A stretch of 7,686 nucleotides of DNA, taken from positions 16,593 to 24,278 of the forward strand of contig PXQL01000043.1 of the NCBI GenBank assembly GCA_003021335.1. The letters run 5' to 3'. The number at the start of each line of letters is the position of its first letter. The first letter of the stretch is position 1. Shown piece by piece: positions 1 through 6,722 of this stretch. The notes under the pieces were generated by a model that did not search any database, was not told the origin of the DNA, and saw nothing but the letters and a program-made list of their open reading frames with translations. This DNA is from Halobacteriales archaeon QH_10_67_13 (GTDB taxonomy: Archaea; Halobacteriota; Halobacteria; Halobacteriales; Haloarculaceae). Both the position numbers and the translations under genes were made by a program.

Positions 1-340
1 CCTTGCCCGTGACCGCGACGAACGCCGGCGGGTCGGCCCGCTCCAGGAAGGCCCGTTCGTCGGGCTGGTACTGGCCGGCGTACAGCACGAACGCGCCGGT
101 CGGATCGACGACTCTGGCCCTGAGGACGCCGTCGCTGACCGTCTCAACTTCCGTCAGGACCCCGACGACGAACAGCCGGTTCGCGCGGGCGCCGCTGGGC
201 GTGATCACGTAGTTCGGAGCCCGCTCTTCCTCGCCGGCGGAGTAGGAGTAGGTGGCGTCGTCGTACTCGGCGGCGAACACGCGGTAGGCCACCTCGCGGC
301 GGCCGGCGCCGCTCTGTGACTCGCCCTCGGCGTCGCTCAT
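1..340 (-). CDS. RPA-associated protein (RPA family, COG3390-like), N-terminal part
   Basis: The gene begins at 340 and runs off the left edge, so only about 113 N-terminal residues are visible. They read MSDAEGESQSGAGRREVAYR and continue with a conserved block containing APNYVITPSGARANRLFVVG, the segment RARVVDPTGAFVLYAGQY and the phrase QPDERAFLERADPPAFVAVT. This is the OB-fold N-terminus typical of the haloarchaeal proteins encoded directly after RPA, which are thought to bind or assist their partner RPA on single-stranded DNA. The start codon overlaps the stop of the upstream RPA gene as ATGA, and a strong Shine-Dalgarno lies just upstream, so translation is probably coupled. The rest of the protein and any third operon gene (a phosphoesterase gene follows in Haloferax) lie outside the window. 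The family call rests on recognised motifs and on gene order. Confidence 0.85.
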   Translation of the reverse strand, partial: MSDAEGESQSGAGRREVAYRVFAAEYDDATYSYSAGEEERAPNYVITPSGARANRLFVVGVLTEVETVSDGVLRARVVDPTGAFVLYAGQYQPDERAFLERADPPAFVAVTGK

Positions 341-1599
341 TCCGTCACCTCCAACAGCTCCCGGGCCCGGACCGCGGGGTCGTCGGTGCGTTCCGCGAAG
401 CTCGTCGCGGTGAGGTTGGCGCCGTACTCGTCGACGGTCAGCGACCCCTGAACGCGAAACTCGCGGCCGACGATCCGATCGCGGATCTCCTCGGCGACGA
501 CCGACCGGTCCATCGCATCGCGGGCGTGCTCGCGGGCGGCCTCGAGCCCGCCGCCGTAGATGTCGGCGGTCAGCTCCGCGTCGAGGATAGCGGTCACCGT
601 GCCGGTGCCGTCGTCCAGGATCGCCTTCACGCGGAGATCGTCCTCTCCCTCGACGGCGCCGTGGCTCCGACACTGCCCGCCGTCGATGACCCGGCCGCAC
701 TCGGGACAGCGCTCGATCAGCCCCGAGCCGTCCCGGACCGCAACGACCGACCCGACCAGCTCGACATCGAACAGGCCGCCGGCCTCGACGGCCGCGCGGA
801 TCAACCGGCGCTCGGCCGAGCCCGAAACCTCGACGGTGCGATCGAGCGGGGTGACCGTCGAGAACTCCGAGGCGTTGACCGAGGGCACGCCCCGGAACTC
901 CCGGACGTAGGCGTTCTCGATCCGAACGGAGCCTTCCCGCAGCTCGGGACGGGGCTCCCAGTCGGTGAACGGCAGCCGGGCGGTCTCGTCGCCGACGACG
1001 CCGCTCGTGATCTCGGTCTCGCCGTCCCGGCCGTCGATCGTCCGGGACTCGGCCTCGAGAACCCGCACCTCGACGGTGACGCCCCGGTCGCCGGGCTCGA
1101 GATCGGCGAGCGCGGCCTCGCCGCCGGGCTCGTAGGGGACCGACAGCGACTCTTCAGCGGGCTCGACGGTCGTTCCCTCCCCGAGGTTGAGCTCGGGCGC
1201 GCCGTCCCACTCGCGGGTGTTCGCGTTGCCGATCTGGACGGTCGCGCCGGGATCGAGGTCGAATCCCTCCCAGTCGGTGTAGCTGATCCGGCCGGTCTCG
1301 TCGGCGAGCTCGCCCTCCTGGATGACGTGGGTGTCCCCGCCGTACTGGATCGAACGCTTGCCGGCGGTCAACACGACCGCGGTCGTCGAGACCGAGCCGT
1401 CCTCGGCGGTGATCGCCGCCAGGTCCTTGCTCGGGACCGCCCCGTCGTCGCCGTCGTCGCCGTAGCGGCGTCGGACGGTCTGTTTGGCCTCGTCGATTGG
1501 AACGTCGTACTTATCGAGCGTTTCGAGCTCGGATCTGACCTCCGCGGTGTCGACGCCGAGGTCGGAGGCGAGCTCCTCGGCGTGGTCCTGCAGACTCAT
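337..1599 (-). CDS. rpa1: Replication protein A, three OB folds plus zinc finger (RPA1-like single-stranded DNA-binding protein)
   Basis: The 420-residue product binds single-stranded DNA in replication, repair and recombination. Residues 1-60 form a charged helical N-terminus (MSLQDHAEELASDLGVDTAE). Two OB folds follow at about 70-146 and 172-250; they share the internal motif pairs I/L-x-(Y/F)-TDWE and V-x-I-x-NA-x-x-RE, which points to an internal duplication. The third OB fold, about 275-400, carries a zinc finger with Cys298, Cys301, Cys310 and His313 (C-x2-C-x8-C-x2-H). Three OB folds with a zinc finger and a following RPA-associated gene match Haloferax RPA1 rather than the shorter RPA3. 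I chose the ATG at 1599 because the protein family begins there and a TATA-like box lies 27 bp upstream. The same frame stays open to 2526, but that extension only reads antisense through acs. The subtype assignment (rpa1) is less certain than the family. Confidence 0.92.
   Translation of the reverse strand: MSLQDHAEELASDLGVDTAEVRSELETLDKYDVPIDEAKQTVRRRYGDDGDDGAVPSKDLAAITAEDGSVSTTAVVLTAGKRSIQYGGDTHVIQEGELADETGRISYTDWEGFDLDPGATVQIGNANTREWDGAPELNLGEGTTVEPAEESLSVPYEPGGEAALADLEPGDRGVTVEVRVLEAESRTIDGRDGETEITSGVVGDETARLPFTDWEPRPELREGSVRIENAYVREFRGVPSVNASEFSTVTPLDRTVEVSGSAERRLIRAAVEAGGLFDVELVGSVVAVRDGSGLIERCPECGRVIDGGQCRSHGAVEGEDDLRVKAILDDGTGTVTAILDAELTADIYGGGLEAAREHARDAMDRSVVAEEIRDRIVGREFRVQGSLTVDEYGANLTATSFAERTDDPAVRARELLEVTE
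345..352 (-). promoter_or_regulatory. Shine-Dalgarno site for the RPA-associated gene
   Basis: The minus strand reads GGAGGTGA, a full match to the archaeal anti-Shine-Dalgarno complement. The GGAGG core ends 7 nt before the ATG at 340. The site lies inside the last codons of the RPA gene and fixes the downstream start at the ATGA overlap. Confidence 0.8.
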
Positions 1600-1621
1600 G
1601 ACCGACGATTCGGCGCGGCGG

Positions 1622-1630
1622 GGTAAAACG
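1622..1630 (-). promoter_or_regulatory. TATA-like promoter element of the RPA operon
   Basis: The minus strand reads CGTTTTACC, with the AT-rich core TTTTA centred about 27 bp upstream of the RPA start at 1599. That spacing fits a leaderless archaeal transcript. It faces away from the acs promoter in the same 81-bp divergent intergenic region. Confidence 0.55.
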
Positions 1631-1650
1631 GTTCGCGTCCTGGACGGGGG

Positions 1651-1658
1651 TTTAATTA
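1651..1658 (+). promoter_or_regulatory. TATA box of the acetyl-CoA synthetase gene
   Basis: TTTAATTA stands out in GC-rich surroundings and is centred about 26 bp before the ATG at 1681. The spacing predicts transcription starting at or next to the start codon, hence a leaderless mRNA. Confidence 0.7.
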
Positions 1659-2370
1659 TCCGCCGACCCATCCCCGCGGTATGCCCGAGGATGCCCTCGA
1701 GGCCCGACTCCGAGACCGACCGTATCACCGGCCGACGCCGGCCTTCGTCGGCCAGGCCAACGCGACCGACCCGAGCGTCTACGACCGCCCGTTCCCCGAG
1801 GGATTCGAGGCCTACGCCGAACTCCTCGAGTGGGACTCGTACTGGGAGGAGACTTTCGACGGCTCGGATCCGCCCTTCTTCGAGTGGTTCGTCGGCGGCG
1901 AGCTCAACGCCGCCACGAACTGCATCGACCGGCATCTTAACGACCGGGCCGACCAGACGGCCCTGCTCTGGGAGAGCGAGGACGGCGACGACGTCCGCCG
2001 GATCGCCTACCAGGACCTGTACCGGGAGGTCAACGAGACCGCCGCAGCCTTGCGATCGCTGGGCGTTGAGGAAGACGACGTCGTGACCCTTCACATGCCG
2101 ATGGTGCCGGCGCTGCCGATCACGATGCTCGCCTGTGCCCGGATCGGGGCGGTCCACAGCCAGGTGTTCGCGGGCTTCTCCGCGGACGCGCTCGCGACCC
2201 GGATCGACGACGCCGACTCCGAGGTGGTCGTGACGATCGACGGCTACTACCGCCGCGGGGAGTTTCTCGAGCACAAGCGGAAGGCCGACGACGCCGTCGC
2301 GAGCGCCGCGACCGATGTCGAGACGGTGCTGGTCTGGGCCCGCGAGGATGAACTCGACGAGCGCGCGGAG

Positions 2371-2469
2371 CTGGGCGAGCGGGACGTTCGGGCCGAGCCG
2401 CTGATCGCCGAGCACAGCGGCGAACGGATCGAGCCGGTCAGCCGAGCGGCGGAGGATCCGCTTTTTTTG
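2371..2469 (+). repeat. 99-bp perfect direct repeat, copy 1 (native acs position)
   Basis: It is identical over all 99 bases to 3094-3192, 723 bp downstream. This copy is in the acs reading frame and encodes LGERDVRAEPLIAEHSGERI to DPLFL at the expected place in the protein, so it is the original. It begins with CTGGGCGAGC and ends in GGATCCGC plus seven T and G. The native acs sequence is interrupted immediately after its last base. Confidence 0.97.
2449..2468 (+). terminator. Terminator-like hairpin plus T7 inside acs, copy 1
   Basis: A GCGGA/TCCGC stem with a GGA loop (2449-2461) is followed directly by seven T (2462-2468). A T-run of this length can end transcription in archaea even without a hairpin. 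Its position inside a gene, over the codons CTT TTT TTG for Leu-Phe-Leu, is odd for a GC-rich genome. Function is not shown. Confidence 0.35.
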
Positions 2470-2479
2470 TCTCGCCTGG

Positions 2480-3127
<648 letters not shown>

Positions 3128-3171
3128 TCGCCGAGCACAGCGGCGAACGGATCGAGCCGGTCAGCCGAGCG

Positions 3172-3191
3172 GCGGAGGATCCGCTTTTTTT
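3172..3191 (+). terminator. Terminator-like hairpin plus T7 inside acs, copy 2
   Basis: This is the duplicate of the 2449-2468 element, carried within the second 99-bp repeat: stem 3172-3176/3180-3184 and seven T at 3185-3191. If functional it would further block expression of the 3' acs fragment. Confidence 0.35.
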
Positions 3192-3488
3192 GCCGCCCGC
3201 GAGCACGACGAGAAGGGATCGGTCCCCGACGCCTACGTCATCCCTCGCGAGGGCCACGAGGAGACGGCCATCGAGCGGGCGGTGCTCGCGGCCGTCGAGG
3301 AGGAACTGGGCGCGTTCGCCCGCCCGGAAAACGTGATCGTCACCGACGAGCTCCCCAAGACCCGCTCGGGGAAGATCATGCGCCGGCTGCTGGAGAACAT
3401 CTCGAACGATCAGTCGCTCGGCAACACCGACACGCTCCGCGATCCGACCGTCCCTGAACGGCTCCGCGAGCGGGTCCACGACGACTGA
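3192..3488 (+). CDS. 3' fragment of acetyl-CoA synthetase (C-terminal lid domain)
   Basis: This is the third frame of broken acs, open from the end of the second repeat to TGA 3486-3488. It encodes AAREHDEKGSVPDAYVIPRE, the segment AVEEELGAFARPENVIVTDE, and LPKTRSGKIMRRLLENIS. This is the C-terminal lid with the PKTRSGK lysine that drives adenylate formation and is the usual acetylation site in Acs. The first start codon a caller could use is GTG 3282, which lies inside the domain, so this is a remnant and not a separate gene. Confidence 0.5.
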   Translation, partial: AAREHDEKGSVPDAYVIPREGHEETAIERAVLAAVEEELGAFARPENVIVTDELPKTRSGKIMRRLLENISNDQSLGNTDTLRDPTVPERLRERVHDD

Positions 3489-3499
3489 GCGCCCTGCCG

Positions 3500-3519
3500 G
3501 GAGTCTTCGCCTGGACTCC
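3500..3519 (+). terminator. Hairpin downstream of acs, possible terminator
   Basis: GGAGTC and GACTCC form a perfect 6-bp stem around an 8-nt loop, starting 12 nt after the acs stop. No T-run follows directly, so termination here is only a suggestion. Confidence 0.3.
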
Positions 3520-3534
3520 ACAGTCTCTATACTA

Positions 3535-3570
3535 CTAGATTATCGGGGGGGCGGTCGTTTCGATAACTAG
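3535..3570 (+). promoter_or_regulatory. Inverted repeat overlapping the likely promoter of the winged-helix gene (candidate operator)
   Basis: CTAGATTATCG (3535-3545) and CGATAACTAG (3561-3570) are inverted copies differing by a single inserted A, separated by 15 bp of GC-rich sequence. The right arm, CGATAACTAG, is also the best TATA-like sequence before the gene starting at 3609. An AT-rich palindrome on a promoter next to a DNA-binding protein gene suggests autoregulation. This is inferred from position only. Confidence 0.45.
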
Positions 3571-3608
3571 AGTGTGCACCCAGGGAGACCCGGATACTGT
3601 CTTCGTGT

Positions 3609-4013
3609 ATGCAGCGAGCGATCCAGGCCGAGACGAAACCACCGGAGAGCCCGCCGAGCACGATCGAAGAGGAGTCCCCCGAGCCGGATCTCCCGGCGAC
3701 GGAGCTGCTCGAGCTGCTCGGCGACGAGTACACCCACGCGGTACTTGAGGCCGTCCTCGAGCGCCCGCGGACCGGCGCCGAACTCGTCGAGGCGACCGAC
3801 GTCTCGAAGGCGACCGTCTACCGCCGGCTCGACCGACTGCAGGAGGCCGGCATCATCGGCGCGCGGCTCAAGCTCGACACCGACGGCCACCACTGCAAGC
3901 AGTTCTACCCCACCGCAGCGTCGGTCCAGGTCGGATTGGAGCCCGACGGCTTCGCCACGAGCATCGAGTCCGCGGACCCGCGGGGCGACGGCTTCCGGGC
4001 GAGCGACGACTAA
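3609..4013 (+). CDS. Small winged-helix (ArsR-like) transcriptional regulator
   Basis: The 134-residue protein has a disordered, Pro/Glu-rich start (residues 8-30) and then a winged-helix domain. The domain begins with ELLELLGDEYTHAVLEAVLE (about 32-51), has the helix-turn-helix in GAELVEATDVSKATVYRRLD (about 56-75) and continues with RLQEAGIIGARLKLDTDGHH, where the last part forms the wing. The tail (after about 105) is short and acidic. I see no sensor domain, metal-binding cysteine cluster or membrane segment; there is one Cys, in HHCKQFYPT. The protein probably binds DNA as a dimer. Its target is unknown. It lies 120 bp downstream of acs on the same strand but has its own AT-rich upstream region with an inverted repeat, so it is likely a separate transcription unit. 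No alternative ATG, GTG or TTG start lies just upstream in frame. Confidence 0.82.
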   Translation: MQRAIQAETKPPESPPSTIEEESPEPDLPATELLELLGDEYTHAVLEAVLERPRTGAELVEATDVSKATVYRRLDRLQEAGIIGARLKLDTDGHHCKQFYPTAASVQVGLEPDGFATSIESADPRGDGFRASDD

Positions 4014-4020
4014 CGGGCAC

Positions 4021-4026
4021 TTTTTT
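4021..4026 (+). terminator. T6 terminator of the winged-helix gene
   Basis: A run of six T begins 7 nt after the TAA stop at 4011-4013. T-runs are the core of archaeal terminators. A second T-rich tract follows at 4070-4082. Confidence 0.6.
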
Positions 4027-4069
4027 GACTTCGGCAAGTCCGCCAAGAGCCGCTCACATCGAGCCGGCC

Positions 4070-4082
4070 TATTTTTATTTTT
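4070..4082 (+). terminator. T-rich tract, probable back-up terminator
   Basis: TATTTTTATTTTT contains two T5 runs in an otherwise GC-rich spacer, about 57 nt after the winged-helix stop. It fits a second terminator on the plus strand. On the minus strand it could resemble a promoter AT-box, but no gene follows it. Confidence 0.45.
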
Positions 4083-4210
4083 CGAGGAGAGCGTGTGACG
4101 GTGCGGCAAAAAAGGGGCAAAGACGGCAGGGGGGAAGGGGCAGGGTGGTCCGCCCACCCGACGCGTCTGGAGAGCCGGCAGCGGGCGGACAGATCACTCT
4201 GAGTGGGGGA
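4083..4210. other. Non-coding spacer with two hairpins and an A6 run
   Basis: The whole gene-free interval is 4014-4268 and lies between two convergent genes. This part holds a hairpin GGGTGG-TCCGC-CCACCC (4143-4159), an overlapping long-range inverted repeat GTCCGCCC/GGGCGGAC (4148-4155 and 4183-4190), a purine-rich stretch around 4128-4145 and an A6 run (4108-4113, T6 on the minus strand). Open frames here are short and look unlike proteins of the region. A small RNA is conceivable, but I see no clear promoter for one. Confidence 0.35.
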
Positions 4211-4243
4211 TAATAAAAGGCTCCGAGGCCGCGTTTCACGCGG
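4211..4243 (-). terminator. Terminator of the aIF5A-agmatinase operon
   Basis: On the minus strand, 25 nt after the agmatinase stop, a perfect hairpin CCGCGT-GAA-ACGCGG (4229-4243) is followed by a GC-rich segment and then TTTTATTA (4211-4218). The order of hairpin and T-rich tail fits termination of the leftward operon. Confidence 0.5.
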
Positions 4244-4268
4244 GGAAACGACGACCGATCCGGGCGAA

Positions 4269-5069
4269 TCAGGCGGCGGCGTGTGCGAACACGAACGCCC
4301 GGAGGAGCTTCGCCGCCAGGACGGCCGCCTGCCCGTCGTCGCGGTCGTTGACCTCAACAACGTCGAACCCGACCGCGTGGGGAGCGATCGCTCGGACCAG
4401 CTTCCGAAGCGTCGTCGGATCGAGTCCGAACGGCTCGGGCGTACCGGTCCCGGGGGCGTAGCCCGGGTCCGCGGCGTCGATGTCGAGGCTCAGGTAGACA
4501 TCCTCGCCGTCGAAGGCCGGGCGCCAGGCCGACGCCTCGGCAGGCTCGACGACGGTCACGTCGGCGTCGGCCGCGCGCTCCCACTCGGGTTCGCTGCCGG
4601 CCCGGGCGCCGATTACGACCGCCCGATCGGCCGTCTCGAGCGCCCGGCGGGTGACGACGGCGTGGCTGAGCGGGTTGCCGGCGTAGGCCTCGCGCAGGTC
4701 GAGGTGGGCGTCGAGACAGACGAACACGTCCGGTTCGAGGGCCCGAATCCCGCCGAGCGAGACGGTGTGCTCGCCGCCGACGACCGCGGGGACGGTCCCC
4801 GCGTCGGCGAACTCCCCGAGGAGGCTCTCGAGATAGGAGAGATACTCGGCTGCCTTCCCGTGAGGCCCGACATCGCCGTGGTCGTAGACTCTCAAGTCGG
4901 TGAACTGCCGGCCGGTGTGGTGGTCGTAATTTTCGAAGCTCCGAGCGGCCGCCCGGACCTGCCGGGGACCGAACCGCGTTCCCGGCGCGCCGGTCGTCGA
5001 GCGATCGAGCGGCGCGCCGACGACGACGTAATCGGCCCCCTCGCGGTCGGCGGTCGCACCCGGGAACAT
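4269..5069 (-). CDS. speB: Agmatinase-like ureohydrolase, likely in aIF5A (deoxy)hypusine formation
   Basis: The 266-residue protein belongs to the arginase/agmatinase family, Mn-dependent enzymes that release urea from guanidino compounds. All six metal ligands are visible: His101 in GGEHTVS, Asp120, His122 and Asp124 in DAHLDLR, and Asp196 and Asp198 in SLDIDAADPGYAPGTGTPEP. The conserved C-terminal GFDVVEVN follows, but the usual segment after it, x-P-x-YD, reads NDRDDGQA here, so substrate contacts may differ from a classical agmatinase. The start at 5069 lies 7 bp after the aIF5A stop, so the two genes form an operon; no clear Shine-Dalgarno is seen. In Haloferax volcanii the aIF5A-clustered agmatinase-like gene (HVO_2299) was reported to be essential, and a role in modifying aIF5A was proposed. 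Conversion of free agmatine to putrescine is the alternative job. Confidence 0.9.
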   Translation of the reverse strand: MFPGATADREGADYVVVGAPLDRSTTGAPGTRFGPRQVRAAARSFENYDHHTGRQFTDLRVYDHGDVGPHGKAAEYLSYLESLLGEFADAGTVPAVVGGEHTVSLGGIRALEPDVFVCLDAHLDLREAYAGNPLSHAVVTRRALETADRAVVIGARAGSEPEWERAADADVTVVEPAEASAWRPAFDGEDVYLSLDIDAADPGYAPGTGTPEPFGLDPTTLRKLVRAIAPHAVGFDVVEVNDRDDGQAAVLAAKLLRAFVFAHAAA

Positions 5070-5076
5070 GCTCGGC

Positions 5077-5448
5077 TCAGACGATCTTGCGCTGGGACTC
5101 GTACTCGAGGAACTCGATTTCCTCGTCGACCTCGAGATCCTCGTCGCCGGTTTTCATCACGAAGTTGTCGTACGTGTCGAGATCCATGACCTGGGCCTCG
5201 TCGCCGTCGACGTTGATGACCTGGCCCTGCTTGCGATTGATGATCGGGACCCACACCTTCGCGTCGACGGGCTGGGAGAACGAGCGCTTCTGGCTGTCGA
5301 ACACGCCCCTGGCCTCGACGCGTGCCTTGGCGCTGCCGTGTTTGCCCGGCTTTGCGGTGCTGTAGCCGTCGATCTTGCAGGGAACGTCGTCGATCATGAC
5401 GTAACTCCCCTCGTCGAGGTCCCGAACCTCGCTCTGCTGTCTTGCCAT
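5077..5448 (-). CDS. eif5A: Translation factor aIF5A (hypusine-containing)
   Basis: The 123-residue protein is the archaeal homologue of eIF5A and bacterial EF-P, which helps the ribosome form difficult peptide bonds. The N-terminal SH3-like domain contains the modification loop [14 protein letters not shown]; Lys36 in PGKHG is the residue converted to deoxyhypusine or hypusine. The C-terminal OB domain includes [18 protein letters not shown] and ends in [10 protein letters not shown] use the ATG at 5448 ([17 protein letters not shown]): the frame stays open to 5559, but the added 37 residues are not family sequence, and a TATA box lies 27 bp before 5448. The gene leads the operon with the agmatinase-like gene. 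Confidence 0.96.
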   Translation of the reverse strand: MARQQSEVRDLDEGSYVMIDDVPCKIDGYSTAKPGKHGSAKARVEARGVFDSQKRSFSQPVDAKVWVPIINRKQGQVINVDGDEAQVMDLDTYDNFVMKTGDEDLEVDEEIEFLEYESQRKIV

Positions 5449-5470
5449 GTCGCAGGATTGTCCACCTGCG

Positions 5471-5478
5471 AGTATAAA
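5471..5478 (-). promoter_or_regulatory. TATA box of the aIF5A operon
   Basis: The minus strand reads TTTATACT, centred about 27 bp before the ATG at 5448. This supports that start over the longer open frame and predicts a leaderless transcript. Confidence 0.72.
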
Positions 5479-5524
5479 CGGTTTGGAACGGGACACGCCG
5501 ACGTGGCTCCGATGGTCCCAGCGG

Positions 5525-5530
5525 TTATAC
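5525..5530 (+). promoter_or_regulatory. TATA box of the thiolase operon
   Basis: TTATAC is centred about 26 bp before the thiolase ATG at 5553, again leaderless-type spacing. It lies about 50 bp from the divergent aIF5A TATA box, so the two promoters share one 104-bp intergenic region. Confidence 0.68.
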
Positions 5531-5552
5531 GCCTCGGACCGGAACGAAGAGT

Positions 5553-6722
5553 ATGACACGTGCCACGGTGGTCGGGGCCGGCATGACGGAGTTCGGCCAG
5601 CACGACCGGCCGCTGACGGAGCTGTTTGCCGACGCAGCGATCCCCGCGCTCGCGGACGCCGGTGTCGGCACCGACGAGATCGACGCGCTGTATTTCGGCA
5701 ACGCGATGGGCGGCCAAACCGAGACCGACACCCACCTCGCGCCGGCGATCGGGACCCACCTCGGGCTCGGCGGCGTGCCCTGCCAGCGGTTCGAGGACGC
5801 GTGTGCGACCTCCTCGACCGCGTTCAAACAGGCCGTCGAGGCCGTCGAGGCCGGCGTCCACGACACCGTTCTCGTCGGCGGAGTCGAGCGGTGTACCCCG
5901 GCGACGGGACTTGACACGGCCGCGATGACAGAGGTGTTCGCGAGCGCCACCCACCGTCAGTACGAGCAGCCGACCGGGCTCACGTTCCCGGGCGTGTTCG
6001 CGCTGTTTACCAAGCGACACATGCACGAGTACGGCACCACCGAGGAGCAACTCGCCGCGGTCGCGGTGAAAAACCACCGCCACGGGAAGGCAAATCCCTA
6101 CGCCCATTTCGGCAAGGACGTGACCGTCGAGGAGGTGCTTGAGGGGCCGACGGTGGCGGATCCGTTCAGGCTGCTCGATTGCTGTCCGTTCTCGGACGGA
6201 GCGTCCGCGGTCGTGGTCACGAACCCCGAGCGGGCCGAGACCGTCGCCGGCGAGCCGGTCGCGGTTGCCGGGGTCGGCCACCGCACCGGGACGGTCCCGT
6301 TGGCCGAGAAGGAGTCACTCACCGCGACCCGACCGGCCCGGGAGGCCGCGACCGAGGCCTACGACCAAGCCGGCGTCGACCCGGACGCGATCGACCTCGC
6401 GGAAGTACACGACTGTTTCACCGGGGCCGAGGTGCTCGCCACCGAGGCGCTGGGGCTGATCGAGGACGGGCGGGGCGGCCCCGCGGCGGCGGCCGGCCGG
6501 ACCGAGCGGGGCGGGGAGATCCCGGTCAACCCCTCGGGCGGGTTGAAGGCCAAGGGTCACCCGATCGGCGCGACCGGCACCGGACAGATCGCCGAGCTGA
6601 CCGAGCAGCTCCGGGGCGCCGCCGGCGACCGTCAGGTCGAAAACGCCACGCGGGGGGTCGCGCACAACCTCGGCGGGGACGCCGCGACGACGGTCGTCAC
6701 CGTCATGGAGGCGGTCGCATGA
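5553..6722 (+). CDS. Thiolase, SCP-x/archaeal type (acetyl-CoA C-acyltransferase, catalytic subunit)
   Basis: The 389-residue protein has the thiolase fold. The acyl-accepting cysteine is Cys84 in [11 protein letters not shown]; further active-site motifs are VHDCF (His286), NPSGG and GHPIGATG (His336). Where classical thiolases carry the C-terminal Cys-x-Gly motif, this one has AHNLGGD (His371), a mark of the SCP-x and archaeal branch. It should join or cleave acyl-CoA and acetyl-CoA, for example making acetoacetyl-CoA for mevalonate lipids or polyhydroxyalkanoate, or acting in fatty-acid breakdown; the sequence does not decide which. The stop overlaps the start of a zinc-ribbon/OB-fold gene as ATGA. 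Two-subunit haloarchaeal beta-ketothiolases made of a catalytic alpha and an OB-fold beta subunit are known from Haloferax mediterranei, so the pair is probably one enzyme. Confidence 0.92.
   Translation: MTRATVVGAGMTEFGQHDRPLTELFADAAIPALADAGVGTDEIDALYFGNAMGGQTETDTHLAPAIGTHLGLGGVPCQRFEDACATSSTAFKQAVEAVEAGVHDTVLVGGVERCTPATGLDTAAMTEVFASATHRQYEQPTGLTFPGVFALFTKRHMHEYGTTEEQLAAVAVKNHRHGKANPYAHFGKDVTVEEVLEGPTVADPFRLLDCCPFSDGASAVVVTNPERAETVAGEPVAVAGVGHRTGTVPLAEKESLTATRPAREAATEAYDQAGVDPDAIDLAEVHDCFTGAEVLATEALGLIEDGRGGPAAAAGRTERGGEIPVNPSGGLKAKGHPIGATGTGQIAELTEQLRGAAGDRQVENATRGVAHNLGGDAATTVVTVMEAVA
6707..6711 (+). promoter_or_regulatory. Shine-Dalgarno for the DUF35 gene
   Basis: GGAGG lies inside the thiolase 3' end, 7 nt before the ATG at 6719. 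It supports translation from the ATGA overlap. Confidence 0.72.

Noticed and set aside
316..1626. 436-codon open frame on the plus strand
   Set aside because: It runs antisense to the whole RPA gene. Its composition (Gly, Asp, Arg, Val, Leu) has no recognisable domain and is typical of mirror frames in GC-rich DNA.
2462..2469. Programmed frameshift at the T7 run (T TTT TTG slippery pattern) joining acs pieces
   Set aside because: A -1 slip leads to the wrong frame, since the next piece needs +1. The P-loop codons are missing, so no shift could restore the enzyme.
4025..4213. 62-codon plus-strand frame in the spacer
   Set aside because: It lies over the terminators, has no ribosome binding site or promoter, and its composition does not resemble the acidic proteins around it.
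4203..5189. 328-codon plus-strand frame over the agmatinase gene
   Set aside because: It is antisense to a gene with all catalytic motifs and shows no domain of its own.
5449..5559. 37-residue N-terminal extension of aIF5A
   Set aside because: It overlaps the aIF5A TATA box and the divergent thiolase promoter and is absent from the family.
5394..6281. 295-codon minus-strand frame over the thiolase
   Set aside because: It is antisense to the thiolase active-site region and has no recognisable features.
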